Shown here: positions 1 to 7,020 of the stretch, piece by piece
Numbering within the stretch: the first letter of the stretch is position 1
Layout: each line of letters opens with the position of its first letter
Assembly: GCA_002480495.1 (NCBI GenBank)
Contig: DLCG01000015.1
Location: 27,052 to 75,273 of the forward strand
Reading direction: 5' to 3'
DNA from: Rhodobiaceae bacterium UBA7804
GTDB lineage: Bacteria > Pseudomonadota > Alphaproteobacteria > Parvibaculales > Parvibaculaceae
DNA length: 48,222 nt
The notes under the pieces: generated by a model
The model's input: only the letters and a program-made list of their open reading frames with translations
What the model was told of the DNA's origin: nothing
Database searches by the model: none
Program-made: the position numbers and the translations under genes

Positions 1-59
1 GTTAGAGCAGCGGAATCATAATCCGCGTGTCGGCGGTTCGAATCCGTCCTCCGCTACCA
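1..59 (+). tRNA. tRNA-Met (CAT), 3' part only
   Basis: The window opens inside the D arm of a tRNA. The anticodon stem GCGGA/TCCGC closes a seven-base loop ATCATAA, which puts CAT at the anticodon. The T arm (GGCGG-TTCGAAT-CCGTC), the 3' acceptor strand and an encoded CCA follow. The body resembles alphaproteobacterial elongator tRNA-Met. A CAT anticodon can also belong to lysidine-modified tRNA-Ile, so the identity is likely rather than certain. The acceptor 5' strand lies outside the window. Confidence 0.9.
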
Positions 60-168
60 TTCTTCCTTTCGAAGCCTGGCACAGTTTCTGCTCTCTTTAC
101 TTCCGAGAGCCCCGTATGAGTTTTCAGCGGGGTGGGCATGCGTCAAAACGGATCAGGCGGGTCGAAAG

Positions 169-453
169 ATGAAGCAAATCGGTACAATTCTGCTTGCGCG
201 GTATCGTCTGGCGGTCGGGAGCGGCGTCATGTTCGCTGCAGCCGCCGTTCTCTATGTGCTTGCAGGTTCAACCCCCGCTTATGCCTGCTTCGATGGCGGC
301 AACTACAATTTCAACGAGAATTGGAACTACAACGAGAACTGGAATTACAACAGCAATACGAACGTGAACACCAATACCAACACGAATTCGAACTACAATT
401 CGACCTCGAGCAGTTCGACGTCGGTGACGATCCGAGCCACGGTGTCCGGCTAA
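169..453 (+). CDS. small secreted protein with strictly alternating Asn-X tract
   Basis: 94 residues. Residues 1-39 form a signal peptide (positive start, hydrophobic core about 19-32, cleavage site AYA before Cys40). From residue 45 to 77 every second residue is Asn: 17 Asn in 33 positions, with Tyr, Phe, Glu, Trp, Ser, Thr and Val between them. A Ser/Thr-rich stretch (78-88) and a short tail follow. In an extended strand such a pattern puts all Asn on one face and the aromatic/Thr residues on the other, as in polar-zipper or beta-ladder proteins. The first half contains a repeated NENWNY unit. The sequence before Cys40 is not a good lipobox. No family is recognised. The gene is convergent with rluA and overlaps its 3' end by 4 bases. 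The Shine-Dalgarno (GAAAG) is weak. Confidence 0.7.
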   Translation: MKQIGTILLARYRLAVGSGVMFAAAAVLYVLAGSTPAYACFDGGNYNFNENWNYNENWNYNSNTNVNTNTNTNSNYNSTSSSSTSVTIRATVSG

Positions 454-1109
454 AAGGGGCAGGGGTCCGAAAAGGTTATCAGCCCTCCATCCGATGGATG
501 ATGGAGTGTCAGGCTCTCGGCGTGAAGTTGAAGCCGGTCCGCGGCGGCGATCGCCGGCCCTGTCGCGTAGAAACCGTCCCCGACGATAGGATGGCCGAGG
601 CTCAGCATGTGGACACGCAGTTGGTGCGATCGCCCGGTGATGGGAACCAGGGCGAGCCGCGTCGCACTTTCCTCCCGGCGGATTACTTCCCAGTGCGTTA
701 GGGCAGGCCGCCCATTTTCCTTGTCCACCATCTGTTTTGGTCTGTTCGGCCAATCGCAGGACAGTGGCAAATCGATTGCCCCGGCTTCACCTCTCACATC
801 TCCCCATACCCGAGCAATATACCGCTTGCTTGTCTTGCGTCGCTCGAATTGCAGACCAAGGTGCCGGTGAGCTTTTGCATTCATGGCCATGACGACGACC
901 CCGGAAGTTTCCCGGTCCAGCCTGTGAACGATGCGTGCATTCGGGTATTTGGCGCGCGCCCTGCTTTCCAGGCAATCGCCATGTTCCGCAGGTTTCCCGG
1001 CAACGCAAAGGAGCCCGCTCTGTTTTGCGAGGACCAGTATATCGCCATCTGCATGCAAGACGGTGAGCCAGGGATCTGACGGCGGACGGTACAGAAAGGG
1101 CGTTGCCAT
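450..1109 (-). CDS. rluA: RluA-type 23S rRNA/tRNA pseudouridine synthase
   Basis: 219 residues, the same length as E. coli RluA, and the opening PPSDPWL resembles the E. coli protein's start. The catalytic motif HRLDRETSG (residues 62-70, catalytic Asp65) and the downstream GRSHQLRVH motif of the RluA family are both intact. E. coli RluA isomerises U746 of 23S rRNA and U32 of some tRNAs; the exact target here is inferred from length and resemblance. No S4 domain is present, as is normal for this subgroup. It stands alone, convergent with the small secreted protein gene. Confidence 0.85.
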   Translation of the reverse strand: MATPFLYRPPSDPWLTVLHADGDILVLAKQSGLLCVAGKPAEHGDCLESRARAKYPNARIVHRLDRETSGVVVMAMNAKAHRHLGLQFERRKTSKRYIARVWGDVRGEAGAIDLPLSCDWPNRPKQMVDKENGRPALTHWEVIRREESATRLALVPITGRSHQLRVHMLSLGHPIVGDGFYATGPAIAAADRLQLHAESLTLHHPSDGGLITFSDPCPF

Positions 1110-1128
1110 CTATCTGCTCGCAGAAATC

Positions 1129-1350
1129 TCAATAGTGGGGAGGCGGTGGCTCGGAAGAGGGGGGAGCGCTCGTACTCTGCTCCAGGGAAAGCAACCGGTT
1201 TTCGAGTACGGCCAGTTTCCGGATCGTCTCGTCAATCGCTCGCCACTGCGTCGCAAAGGCTTCGTTGAGTTCTTCAATCGTCCTATCCTGGTGAGCAAGA
1301 CGTATTTCGAGTTCGTCCACTCTTTGCATCAGTCTTTCCTGTTCGCCCAT
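1129..1350 (-). CDS. slyX: SlyX family protein
   Basis: 73 residues with the SlyX layout: an N-terminal amphipathic coiled coil of about 50 residues (MQRVDELEIRLAHQDRTIEE and following heptads) and a short proline-rich tail ending in PPPPHY, a typical SlyX C-terminus. The biochemical role of SlyX is unknown. The start codon lies inside the 3' end of the GIY-YIG gene (22-base overlap in another frame), so the two are probably translated from one message. Confidence 0.85.
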   Translation of the reverse strand: MGEQERLMQRVDELEIRLAHQDRTIEELNEAFATQWRAIDETIRKLAVLENRLLSLEQSTSAPPSSEPPPPHY

Positions 1351-1649
1351 ATCTTCAGTCCGTTCTCTTCTGCAGCCTCGTCGATCATTTGCCGTTTTGC
1401 GGCCGCAGGCATGCGTTTGACCGCGTATTCGGCCTTTTGCGCCTCCGAGCGGCTTTCAAAGCTGCATGTGAAGACGATCCTCTCAGGCGGATAGCTTCGG
1501 GTGAAGCGAGCCCCCTTGCCCGAAATATGGGCCTCGAATCGGGTTTCAAGGTTGAGGGTAATCCCCGTATAGAGCCGCCCGCCCGCGCATTCGAGTATGT
1601 AGAGGAACCATTCTCGCTTTGCCGGTTCGGGACTTGAGGGCTTCCTCAT
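1329..1649 (-). CDS. GIY-YIG nuclease-domain protein
   Basis: 106 residues, nearly all one GIY-YIG domain: the paired motifs are YIL (17-19) and YTG (27-29), followed by the conserved Arg of the first helix (RFEAH, about residue 37). These stand-alone proteins (YhbQ/UPF0213-like) are common in proteobacteria; they are assumed to be DNA nucleases or repair factors, but substrates are mostly unproven. Overlap with slyX suggests co-transcription, although a functional link is not evident. Confidence 0.85.
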   Translation of the reverse strand: MRKPSSPEPAKREWFLYILECAGGRLYTGITLNLETRFEAHISGKGARFTRSYPPERIVFTCSFESRSEAQKAEYAVKRMPAAAKRQMIDEAAEENGLKIWANRKD

Positions 1650-1727
1650 CCGTCTAATTTCCCTTTGGACATGAGTTTCCCGGGGGTATTATGACAACAT
1701 CATTGCTCTTGGGGAGGAGCGGGGAGG

Positions 1728-1943
1728 ATGAACGAGAACGGTACCCTCAGGTATCTGGGGGAGGCATACGACAGCGTACGCCATAGCGTCGAGCCTATAT
1801 GGGCGGCGTTGAATAGCGATGTGGCAATGCAGGCCTATCTTCTGCTGGCCGCAATGGCGTTGATTGCCTACGGCGTCGTTGCAATTTCCAGAACATTGCG
1901 AGAGACCGCCTTGGCTATCAGGGGCGCTGTCAGGCGTTTCTGA
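1728..1943 (+). CDS. small single-pass membrane protein, unknown
   Basis: 71 residues with an acidic/polar N-terminal part, one predicted membrane helix at about 33-54 (AYLLLAAMALIAYGVVAIS) and a basic tail (RTLRETALAIRGAVRR), so the C-terminus is probably cytoplasmic. A clear GGGGAGGATG region places the Shine-Dalgarno immediately before the ATG. No family is recognised. It lies 85 bases upstream of the ExoD-like gene on the same strand, and the two may be co-transcribed. Confidence 0.65.
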   Translation: MNENGTLRYLGEAYDSVRHSVEPIWAALNSDVAMQAYLLLAAMALIAYGVVAISRTLRETALAIRGAVRRF

Positions 1944-2028
1944 GACCGCCTTTTCGGCATGGGACTGCTGCGCCGGCTGCTTGGCGGCGCCGCGCTTCGT
2001 CATGCCACAGTGACGGTGAGAGGGGAAA

Positions 2029-2670
2029 GTGCTAGAAGCCATCCCTCAGCTGGTCGATGGCAGTCGAATGAAGAAAAGACGGAGCGGCGCCCTCAGGGGC
2101 CTTGCGCAGGTTGGTACCCGAAAGAAACCTGACGGCAGCACGTTCGGGGATATCCTGGAATCGCTGGGCGATCGCAGCTTCGGCTGGGGGCTTATGCTCG
2201 TTGGCTTCATGAATATGCTGCCATTGCCGCCCGGTACCAACATGGTGCTCGGTCTTCCGATCCTCTTTATCGCCGTGCAAATGGTCATGTCCCGGAAGAC
2301 GCTCTGGCTGCCCGGGTTCATCACCGATCGTTTCATTGCGCGCGAAAGATGGCGGGCGGGAGCTCTTAGCGCCCTGCCCATCGCCAGACCGCTCGCCCGG
2401 TTGACGAAGATTCGTTATCTGCGTGTTTTTCAGGGCAAGGCGGAGAGGCCGCTTGGCGTGCTTCTCACGATCACGGGAATCGTACTTTGCCTGCCTATTC
2501 CCCTGACGGGTTGGCTTCCGGCCATTTCCTTCTTTGTGATCGGGCTCGGGCTAGTCGAGCATGACGGCGCGATTGTGGGGCTGGGTATCTTGATTGCATT
2601 GGGCGCCATCGCGGTTGCCGTTGCGATGGTTCTCACGATCTATTTTGGCCTCAGTTATGCAGCCCAATAG
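2029..2670 (+). CDS. ExoD-like exopolysaccharide synthesis membrane protein
   Basis: 213 residues from the GTG at 2029. The body matches the ExoD family: FGDILESLGDRSFGWGLM, then a PLPPGTNMVLGLP segment, a second domain half with RPLGVLLTITG and CLPIPLTGW, and three or four membrane helices ending near the C-terminus. ExoD of Sinorhizobium affects exopolysaccharide production and alkaline sensitivity, but the molecular function is not known. The first residues before the ATG at 2068 (MKKRRSG) do not look conserved and the spacing from AGGGGA to the GTG is short, so translation may start at 2068 instead. Confidence 0.75.
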   Translation: MLEAIPQLVDGSRMKKRRSGALRGLAQVGTRKKPDGSTFGDILESLGDRSFGWGLMLVGFMNMLPLPPGTNMVLGLPILFIAVQMVMSRKTLWLPGFITDRFIARERWRAGALSALPIARPLARLTKIRYLRVFQGKAERPLGVLLTITGIVLCLPIPLTGWLPAISFFVIGLGLVEHDGAIVGLGILIALGAIAVAVAMVLTIYFGLSYAAQ

Positions 2671-2676
2671 AAAGCC

Positions 2677-3303
2677 CTATTTGCCCAGATCGTAGCGGCC
2701 GCCCCGTTCCTCGGCGCGCTTGTAGGCAGGGCGTGCATGCATTTCGTTCAGATAGCGTTCGAGATTTGCGAAGTCCTTCAAGTGACCGAGCGATTTTGCA
2801 GCCTCCAGCGTAAACGTCAGCTGGATGTCCGCGCCGGTCAGGGCGCTGCCTACAAAGAAGGGACGCTCCCCGAGCGCCTCGTTCATGTAGCCGAAGTGGT
2901 TCTTCACTTCGCTCTCGATGCGTGGCAGCAGAGGAGCGGCAGCTTCTCCGAGACGCATCGTGTAGAGCGAGAGCATGACCGGCAGCATCGCCGAACCTTC
3001 GGCATAATGCATCCAATGGAGATGGGACAAGAAATCCGGCGAATCCTCGTCCGGCATCATCTTGTCTCGACCGTAGGTCCGGATCAGGTACTCGACGATG
3101 GCGCCGGATTCAGCAACGGTTTTATCGCCATCGGTAATGACCGGTGATTTGCCGAGCGGATGAATCTTCTTGAGGCTTTCAGGCGCCAGGTTCGTCGTTG
3201 CATCGCGCTGATAGGGGACGATCTCGTAGTCGAGGCCGAGTTCCTCAAGCAACCAGAGAATACGCTGTGAGCGCGAATTGTTCAGGTGATGGACCTTGAT
3301 CAT
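2677..3303 (-). CDS. glutathione S-transferase family protein
   Basis: 208 residues. The thioredoxin-like N-terminal domain (1-80) carries SRSQRILWLLEELGLDYE and the glutathione-contacting GKSPVITDGDKTVAESGAIVEYL segment with cis-Pro; the C-terminal half is helical (PFFVGSALTGADIQLTF). This is a general cytosolic GST of the proteobacterial type; the substrate cannot be told from sequence. It is the last gene of an apparent operon egtB-egtD-gst (14-base gap to egtD), so a role in thiol or oxidant chemistry connected with ergothioneine is a reasonable inference, not a demonstrated one. Confidence 0.85.
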   Translation of the reverse strand: MIKVHHLNNSRSQRILWLLEELGLDYEIVPYQRDATTNLAPESLKKIHPLGKSPVITDGDKTVAESGAIVEYLIRTYGRDKMMPDEDSPDFLSHLHWMHYAEGSAMLPVMLSLYTMRLGEAAAPLLPRIESEVKNHFGYMNEALGERPFFVGSALTGADIQLTFTLEAAKSLGHLKDFANLERYLNEMHARPAYKRAEERGGRYDLGK

Positions 3304-3317
3304 GAAGAAGGACTTTC

Positions 3318-4295
3318 CTAACGGGCACGTAATGCATGCACGCTGAACAAGTTCTTCTCATCTGTCCATACTTCGATCGGGTCGTATCCCGCTTCATCCG
3401 CCAGCTTGCGGAAACCGTCGAGCCGGTACTTGTGAGAGCTTTCCGTATGTATCGTCTCGCATTTCTGGAACCGGAAGCGGTGGGCGCCGACGGCAACCTC
3501 CTGATCGCGCAGGCTGACGAGGTGCATTTCGATCCGGTCGAGCCGCTCGTTCCAGCGCGCCTCGTGACGGAAGGATGACAGGTCGAAAGTGCCGCTCAAC
3601 TCGCGGTTGATGCGGCGCAGCAGGTTCAGGTTGAAGGCTGCCGTTACGCCTGCCGCATCGTTGTAGGCCGCGCGCAATACATCGAGGTCCTTCACGAGAT
3701 CGACGCCAACGATCATAAGCGCACCGCTTCCCATCAGATTGCGTGTGACTTTCAGGAAGTCGACCGCTTCGGCGCGGGTAAAATTGCCTATGGTCGATCC
3801 GGGAAAGAAACCCACCGTGGCGTCATGCCCGACCGGAAGGTCGGGAAGAGTGAAAGGCTGCGTATAGTCGGCGCAAACCGGCGCAATCGTGAGGTCGGGA
3901 AAGCTCTTCGCGAGTTCCCGCGAGGCGGCGATCATGAATTCGCGCGAAATCTCGACCGGCAGATAGGCAGCCGGCTTGTCGAGTGCACGCAGCAGCAGCC
4001 GGATTTTCGTTCCCGCACCGGAGCCGAACTCGATCAACCGTGTCCTGGGGCCGGCAAGCGCTGCGATGTCTCTCGCATGACGCTCCAGGATGAGGCGCTC
4101 GGTCCGCGTTGGATAATATTCCGGCAGATCGCAGATATCGTCGAATATCTGCGATCCTCGTTCGTCATAGAGAAACTTGCAGGGCAGGGTCTTTTGCGGC
4201 CCGGAAAGACCATCGATCACGCTTGTGCGAAATTCATCGACCGAGGGCTCCAGGTCCTGCAGTTTTTCCAGCCTGCTTTCTTTCGTCTTGCTCAT
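3318..4295 (-). CDS. egtD: L-histidine N-alpha-methyltransferase (EgtD)
   Basis: 325 residues, about the family length (~320). EgtD trimethylates histidine to hercynine with three SAM molecules, the first step of ergothioneine synthesis. Seen: the family block YDERGSQIFDDIC-LPEYYPTRTE (43-66), the SAM loop EFGSGAGTK (about 89-97), FFPGSTIGNF in the middle and the C-terminal SHKY/FSVHALRAR end. The ATG at 4295 overlaps the egtB stop (ATGA), so I prefer it to the upstream in-frame ATG at 4331, which would lie inside egtB. Translational coupling to egtB follows from the overlap. Confidence 0.93.
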   Translation of the reverse strand: MSKTKESRLEKLQDLEPSVDEFRTSVIDGLSGPQKTLPCKFLYDERGSQIFDDICDLPEYYPTRTERLILERHARDIAALAGPRTRLIEFGSGAGTKIRLLLRALDKPAAYLPVEISREFMIAASRELAKSFPDLTIAPVCADYTQPFTLPDLPVGHDATVGFFPGSTIGNFTRAEAVDFLKVTRNLMGSGALMIVGVDLVKDLDVLRAAYNDAAGVTAAFNLNLLRRINRELSGTFDLSSFRHEARWNERLDRIEMHLVSLRDQEVAVGAHRFRFQKCETIHTESSHKYRLDGFRKLADEAGYDPIEVWTDEKNLFSVHALRAR

Positions 4296-5584
4296 TTGTC
4301 CTCCGCCAGCCGGAAGCCGCTGAACTGCCACCTGGCAGCGGGTCCGAAGAAATTTCTGTAGGTGAGACGTTCATGGCCGGGAGGCGTCGCGCAGGAGCGG
4401 CCGCGAAGCACCATCTGGTTCACCATGAACTTGCCGTTATATTCGCCAACGGCACCGGCCGCCGTACGAAAGCCCGGATAGGGCAGATATCCGCTGCCTG
4501 TCCATTCCCATACGTCTTGCGAGAATCCGGGAGCGAGGGGGCGCGGATGCGGGTTGAGGGCGGGTTCCTGCCCGTTCGTCTCGCAATGGGCGCGGGCCGA
4601 GATCTCCCACTCGGCCTCGCTCGGAAGCCGTTTTCCCGCCCAGGCGGCATAGGCGGCCGCTTCGTAGAAGCTGACATGAGTGACCGGTTCGTCTTCTCGC
4701 ACGGGGCGCCGTCCATAGAGCGTGTAGTGCATCCATAGCTGGCCTTCCCGTTGCCAGTAGGCGGGAGCTTCCCAGCCTTCGCGTCTCACCTTGTCCCATC
4801 CATCCGAGAGCCAGAACTCAGGGCGCCGGTAGCCGCCATCCGCAATGAAATCCAGATACTCTCCGACGCTCACCGGCCTGTTTGCGATCTTTGCGTCGTG
4901 AAGGAAGACGTTATGTTCCGGGCCTTCATTGTCGAAGGCGAAACCCTCTCCGCTGTGCCCTATCGTGTGGAGCCCGGCGGGAATTTCATGCCAGCGCAAT
5001 TTCGGCGCAGAGTCGTTCGCAGCCGGATTCTGGTCCCGCTGTTTGTAAACGGGCCATGTCGGGTTCAATGAGAATGCATGTTTGATATCGGTGAGCAGCA
5101 GTTCCTGGTGCTGTTGCTCGTGGTTGAGGCCGAGTTCGACAAGCGGCAATAGCTTCTCGGGGCAGTTTTCGATGAAACGCAGCATGGCGTCGTCGACATG
5201 AGCGCGATATTTCCCGATCGTTGCCGCATCCGGGCGGGTGATCATGCCGCGCATGGGACGAGGATGTCTCTCCCCCACCGCTTCGTAATAGGAATTGAAG
5301 AGGTAGTTGTAGGCTTCGTCGAAGACCGAATAGGAGGTGGCGTGGGGCAGAAGAAGAAATGTCTCGAAAAACCAGGTCGTATGTGCCCGATGCCATTTGG
5401 TAGGGCTTGCGTCCGGCATCGACTGGATTGTCTGGTCTTCTGCGCTCAGCGGCGAAGCCATCTTTTCTGTGAGCTCACGCACACAAGCATAGGCATCCTT
5501 TAACCTGGCTCTACTCCCGGACCAATCGCGAGAGAGAGGATTTTCGGATGCAACACCGCTCTCGCGAGGGAGGGATTCCGGCAT
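4292..5584 (-). CDS. egtB: ergothioneine sulfoxide synthase (EgtB)
   Basis: 430 residues. EgtB is a mononuclear iron enzyme that joins a cysteine-containing thiol to hercynine and oxidises it to the sulfoxide. The N-terminal DinB-like domain contains His68 (WHRAHTTWF) and the HEQQHQE motif (155-161), which together match the three-histidine iron site. The C-terminal formylglycine-generating-enzyme-like domain runs from about residue 195 (IPAGLHTIG) to the end, with RLPSEAEWE and the terminal GHERLTYRNFF-FSGFRLAEDK. First gene of egtB-egtD-gst. No egtA, egtC or egtE lies in the window, so the thiol donor (gamma-glutamylcysteine or cysteine) and the lyase remain open. Confidence 0.93.
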   Translation of the reverse strand: MPESLPRESGVASENPLSRDWSGSRARLKDAYACVRELTEKMASPLSAEDQTIQSMPDASPTKWHRAHTTWFFETFLLLPHATSYSVFDEAYNYLFNSYYEAVGERHPRPMRGMITRPDAATIGKYRAHVDDAMLRFIENCPEKLLPLVELGLNHEQQHQELLLTDIKHAFSLNPTWPVYKQRDQNPAANDSAPKLRWHEIPAGLHTIGHSGEGFAFDNEGPEHNVFLHDAKIANRPVSVGEYLDFIADGGYRRPEFWLSDGWDKVRREGWEAPAYWQREGQLWMHYTLYGRRPVREDEPVTHVSFYEAAAYAAWAGKRLPSEAEWEISARAHCETNGQEPALNPHPRPLAPGFSQDVWEWTGSGYLPYPGFRTAAGAVGEYNGKFMVNQMVLRGRSCATPPGHERLTYRNFFGPAARWQFSGFRLAEDK

Positions 5585-5713
5585 GAGCTGGCCTCTTCAT
5601 GTTCTTCGTCCGTCGCGACTCGAACTCATGCAAACATGTAGAGTTCCATGCTTCAACCTTACAGGGGGATTTCTCGCCGGAAATGCGCTCTGCTGACAGT
5701 TTTCGGCACAGAT

Positions 5714-5754
5714 CAAAAGAAAAAGAAAATGGCCGGGCGGGGAAGCCCGGCCAT
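5714..5754 (-). terminator. intrinsic terminator of the cold-shock gene
   Basis: Perfect 10-bp stem ATGGCCGGGC/GCCCGGCCAT (5729-5738 and 5745-5754) with a six-base loop; reading the minus strand it is followed by a T-rich run (complement of AAAAGAAAAAGAAA). It lies 27 bases after the csp stop codon. The rest of 5585-5713 holds no gene; it is the egtB upstream region. Confidence 0.85.
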
Positions 5755-5780
5755 CCGAATTTCCAAACGGAAAGAACCGT

Positions 5781-5984
5781 TTAGGCAGCGGTAAGGTTCG
5801 CTGCGGACGTCTTGCCACGCTCTGTCACAAGTTCGTAATTGATCTTCTGACCTTCATTGAGCGTGCTCATTCCTGCGCGTTCCACGGCGCTGATGTGCAC
5901 GAACACATCGCGTCCACCGTCCGACGGCTGAATAAAGCCATAGCCCTTCTGGGTGTTGAACCACTTCACTACGCCTGTAGCCAT
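5781..5984 (-). CDS. cold-shock domain protein (CspA family)
   Basis: 67 residues, the standard single cold-shock domain. RNP1 KGYGFI (13-18) and RNP2 VFVHI (27-31) are intact, as are the aromatic residues of the nucleic-acid face (WFN near residue 8). Such proteins bind single-stranded RNA/DNA and act as RNA chaperones. The ATG at 5984 is chosen because a strong AGGAG precedes it and because the family begins MATG-VKWF; the longer in-frame start at 6050 adds non-family sequence. The transcript leader contains a stable hairpin at 6021-6039. Confidence 0.93.
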   Translation of the reverse strand: MATGVVKWFNTQKGYGFIQPSDGGRDVFVHISAVERAGMSTLNEGQKINYELVTERGKTSAANLTAA

Positions 5985-6020
5985 TTCAAAGTCTCCTGAC
6001 GCATTTGCATGCGAGATTAA

Positions 6021-6039
6021 CCGCGCGCACGTCGCGCGG
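6021..6039 (-). promoter_or_regulatory. 5' leader hairpin of the cold-shock gene
   Basis: Perfect 7-bp GC-only stem CCGCGCG/CGCGCGG with loop CACGT, 37 bases upstream of the csp start codon and therefore probably within its leader. Leaders of csp mRNAs are often structured and temperature-responsive; that this one is functional is inference. No T-run follows, so it is not a standard terminator. The remaining DNA up to 6196 shows no gene. Confidence 0.4.
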
Positions 6040-6196
6040 CTTCCGTACAACCTGATTTTTGGGAGTCTTGAATGGCCCTGAGGGCGAAGCAGCCAAGGCA
6101 GGCCAAAATGTAGATTGCCCGATAAAACAACACGATGGGTCGGAGCAAGTCAATTTATTTCATGGAGTCCGCACGAGTGATGGTCCTGCGCGAACG

Positions 6197-6655
6197 TCAC
6201 CACTCAGTGCGTTTGCGGAGCTTCTCGTGAACGGCATCGAGCGCCCGGTCTATCGCGTCCTTGGCGTTCGCCGTTACGCCGCCCCGCTCATATTGCCGCT
6301 TAACGAGTTCTTCCAGGCGGGCGATCATTGCGTCGATGCTCTCGCCCTCCTGTTTTACCGCGAAGCCCGGGGCTGGAATGCGGTCGGCGTCTCCGTATTT
6401 GTTGAGCCAGTCTTCGAGACGCCGCGCGGCATGCAGCACCTCGTAAAACTGGCGGCCGGTCTCATGCTCCTTGTTGAAAAGAGAGATGAGCGCCGCGCCA
6501 AGAGATACGGGGCTGAGCAGGATGTCCTTGAGGCCGTCGAGAACGAGCTTGCCGTGAAAGACCGCGACGTCGCGAAGAAGAACCCATCGCGTAACCGCCG
6601 GCTCGTTCTCCATCACCGGTGCCGCCGGGAAACGCCTGTTGCGATCAGCGGTCAT
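6197..6655 (-). CDS. conserved-looking hypothetical protein
   Basis: 152 residues, not recognised. The N-terminal part is basic; residues about 20-62 contain a hydrophobic stretch (FHGKLVLDGLKDILLSPVSLGAALISLF), possibly membrane-associated, followed by a charged helical part (about 63-152) with likely coiled-coil character (RLEDWLNKYG, IDAMIARLEELVKRQYERG). It lies 24 bases downstream of the 79-residue unknown gene on the same strand. Coding potential is supported by strand-consistent context and third-position GC bias, not by homology. Confidence 0.6.
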   Translation of the reverse strand: MTADRNRRFPAAPVMENEPAVTRWVLLRDVAVFHGKLVLDGLKDILLSPVSLGAALISLFNKEHETGRQFYEVLHAARRLEDWLNKYGDADRIPAPGFAVKQEGESIDAMIARLEELVKRQYERGGVTANAKDAIDRALDAVHEKLRKRTEW

Positions 6656-6679
6656 TGGACTGGCCCGCCCGCAGTGCGC

Positions 6680-6919
6680 TTATTTGTCGATATTCTTGCG
6701 GACGAAGGTCACCGCATAGAAAAGTTCGCCATCGAAAAGATCTTTGGGTGCGCCCAATCCCTCGATCATCTGGAACTTGCGCTGCACGATCTGGCCTTCC
6801 ATCCGGTAGCCCTTCTCGCTCATGTTCCGGCGGTGGAATTCCATCGCGGCGGGTGTAAAATCCCGGGCGAGAACGGTGATGCGTTCGGGCAACTCGGTTG
6901 TGGTGGTCTCGTCGGCCAT
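6680..6919 (-). CDS. small hypothetical protein
   Basis: 79 residues beginning MADETTTTELPERITVLARD and ending FYAVTFVRKNIDK. It is soluble in appearance, with a helical middle (AAMEFHRRNMSEKGYRMEGQ) and alternating strands. The pattern of an aromatic-rich C-terminal strand FYAVTFVRK suggests a small alpha/beta domain that senses or binds something, but no family is identified. The ATG at 6919 has GAGAGACG upstream; a longer open frame reaches 7312 but overlaps the NicO gene and is not preferred. Confidence 0.6.
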   Translation of the reverse strand: MADETTTTELPERITVLARDFTPAAMEFHRRNMSEKGYRMEGQIVQRKFQMIEGLGAPKDLFDGELFYAVTFVRKNIDK

Positions 6920-7020
6920 CGTCTCTCTAAGCTCGTCATTCGGTGAGGGGGTGCCAGCTTGCCGGCAATTGCGGGCAGTATGGGGCGGGTGGTTCGCCTT
7001 GTCGATAGGCTCGCTCGGCC

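Noticed and set aside
1..59. tRNA end as attachment site of an island
   Set aside because: No integrase and no second copy of the tRNA 3' end were seen in the window; adjacent genes are mostly housekeeping.
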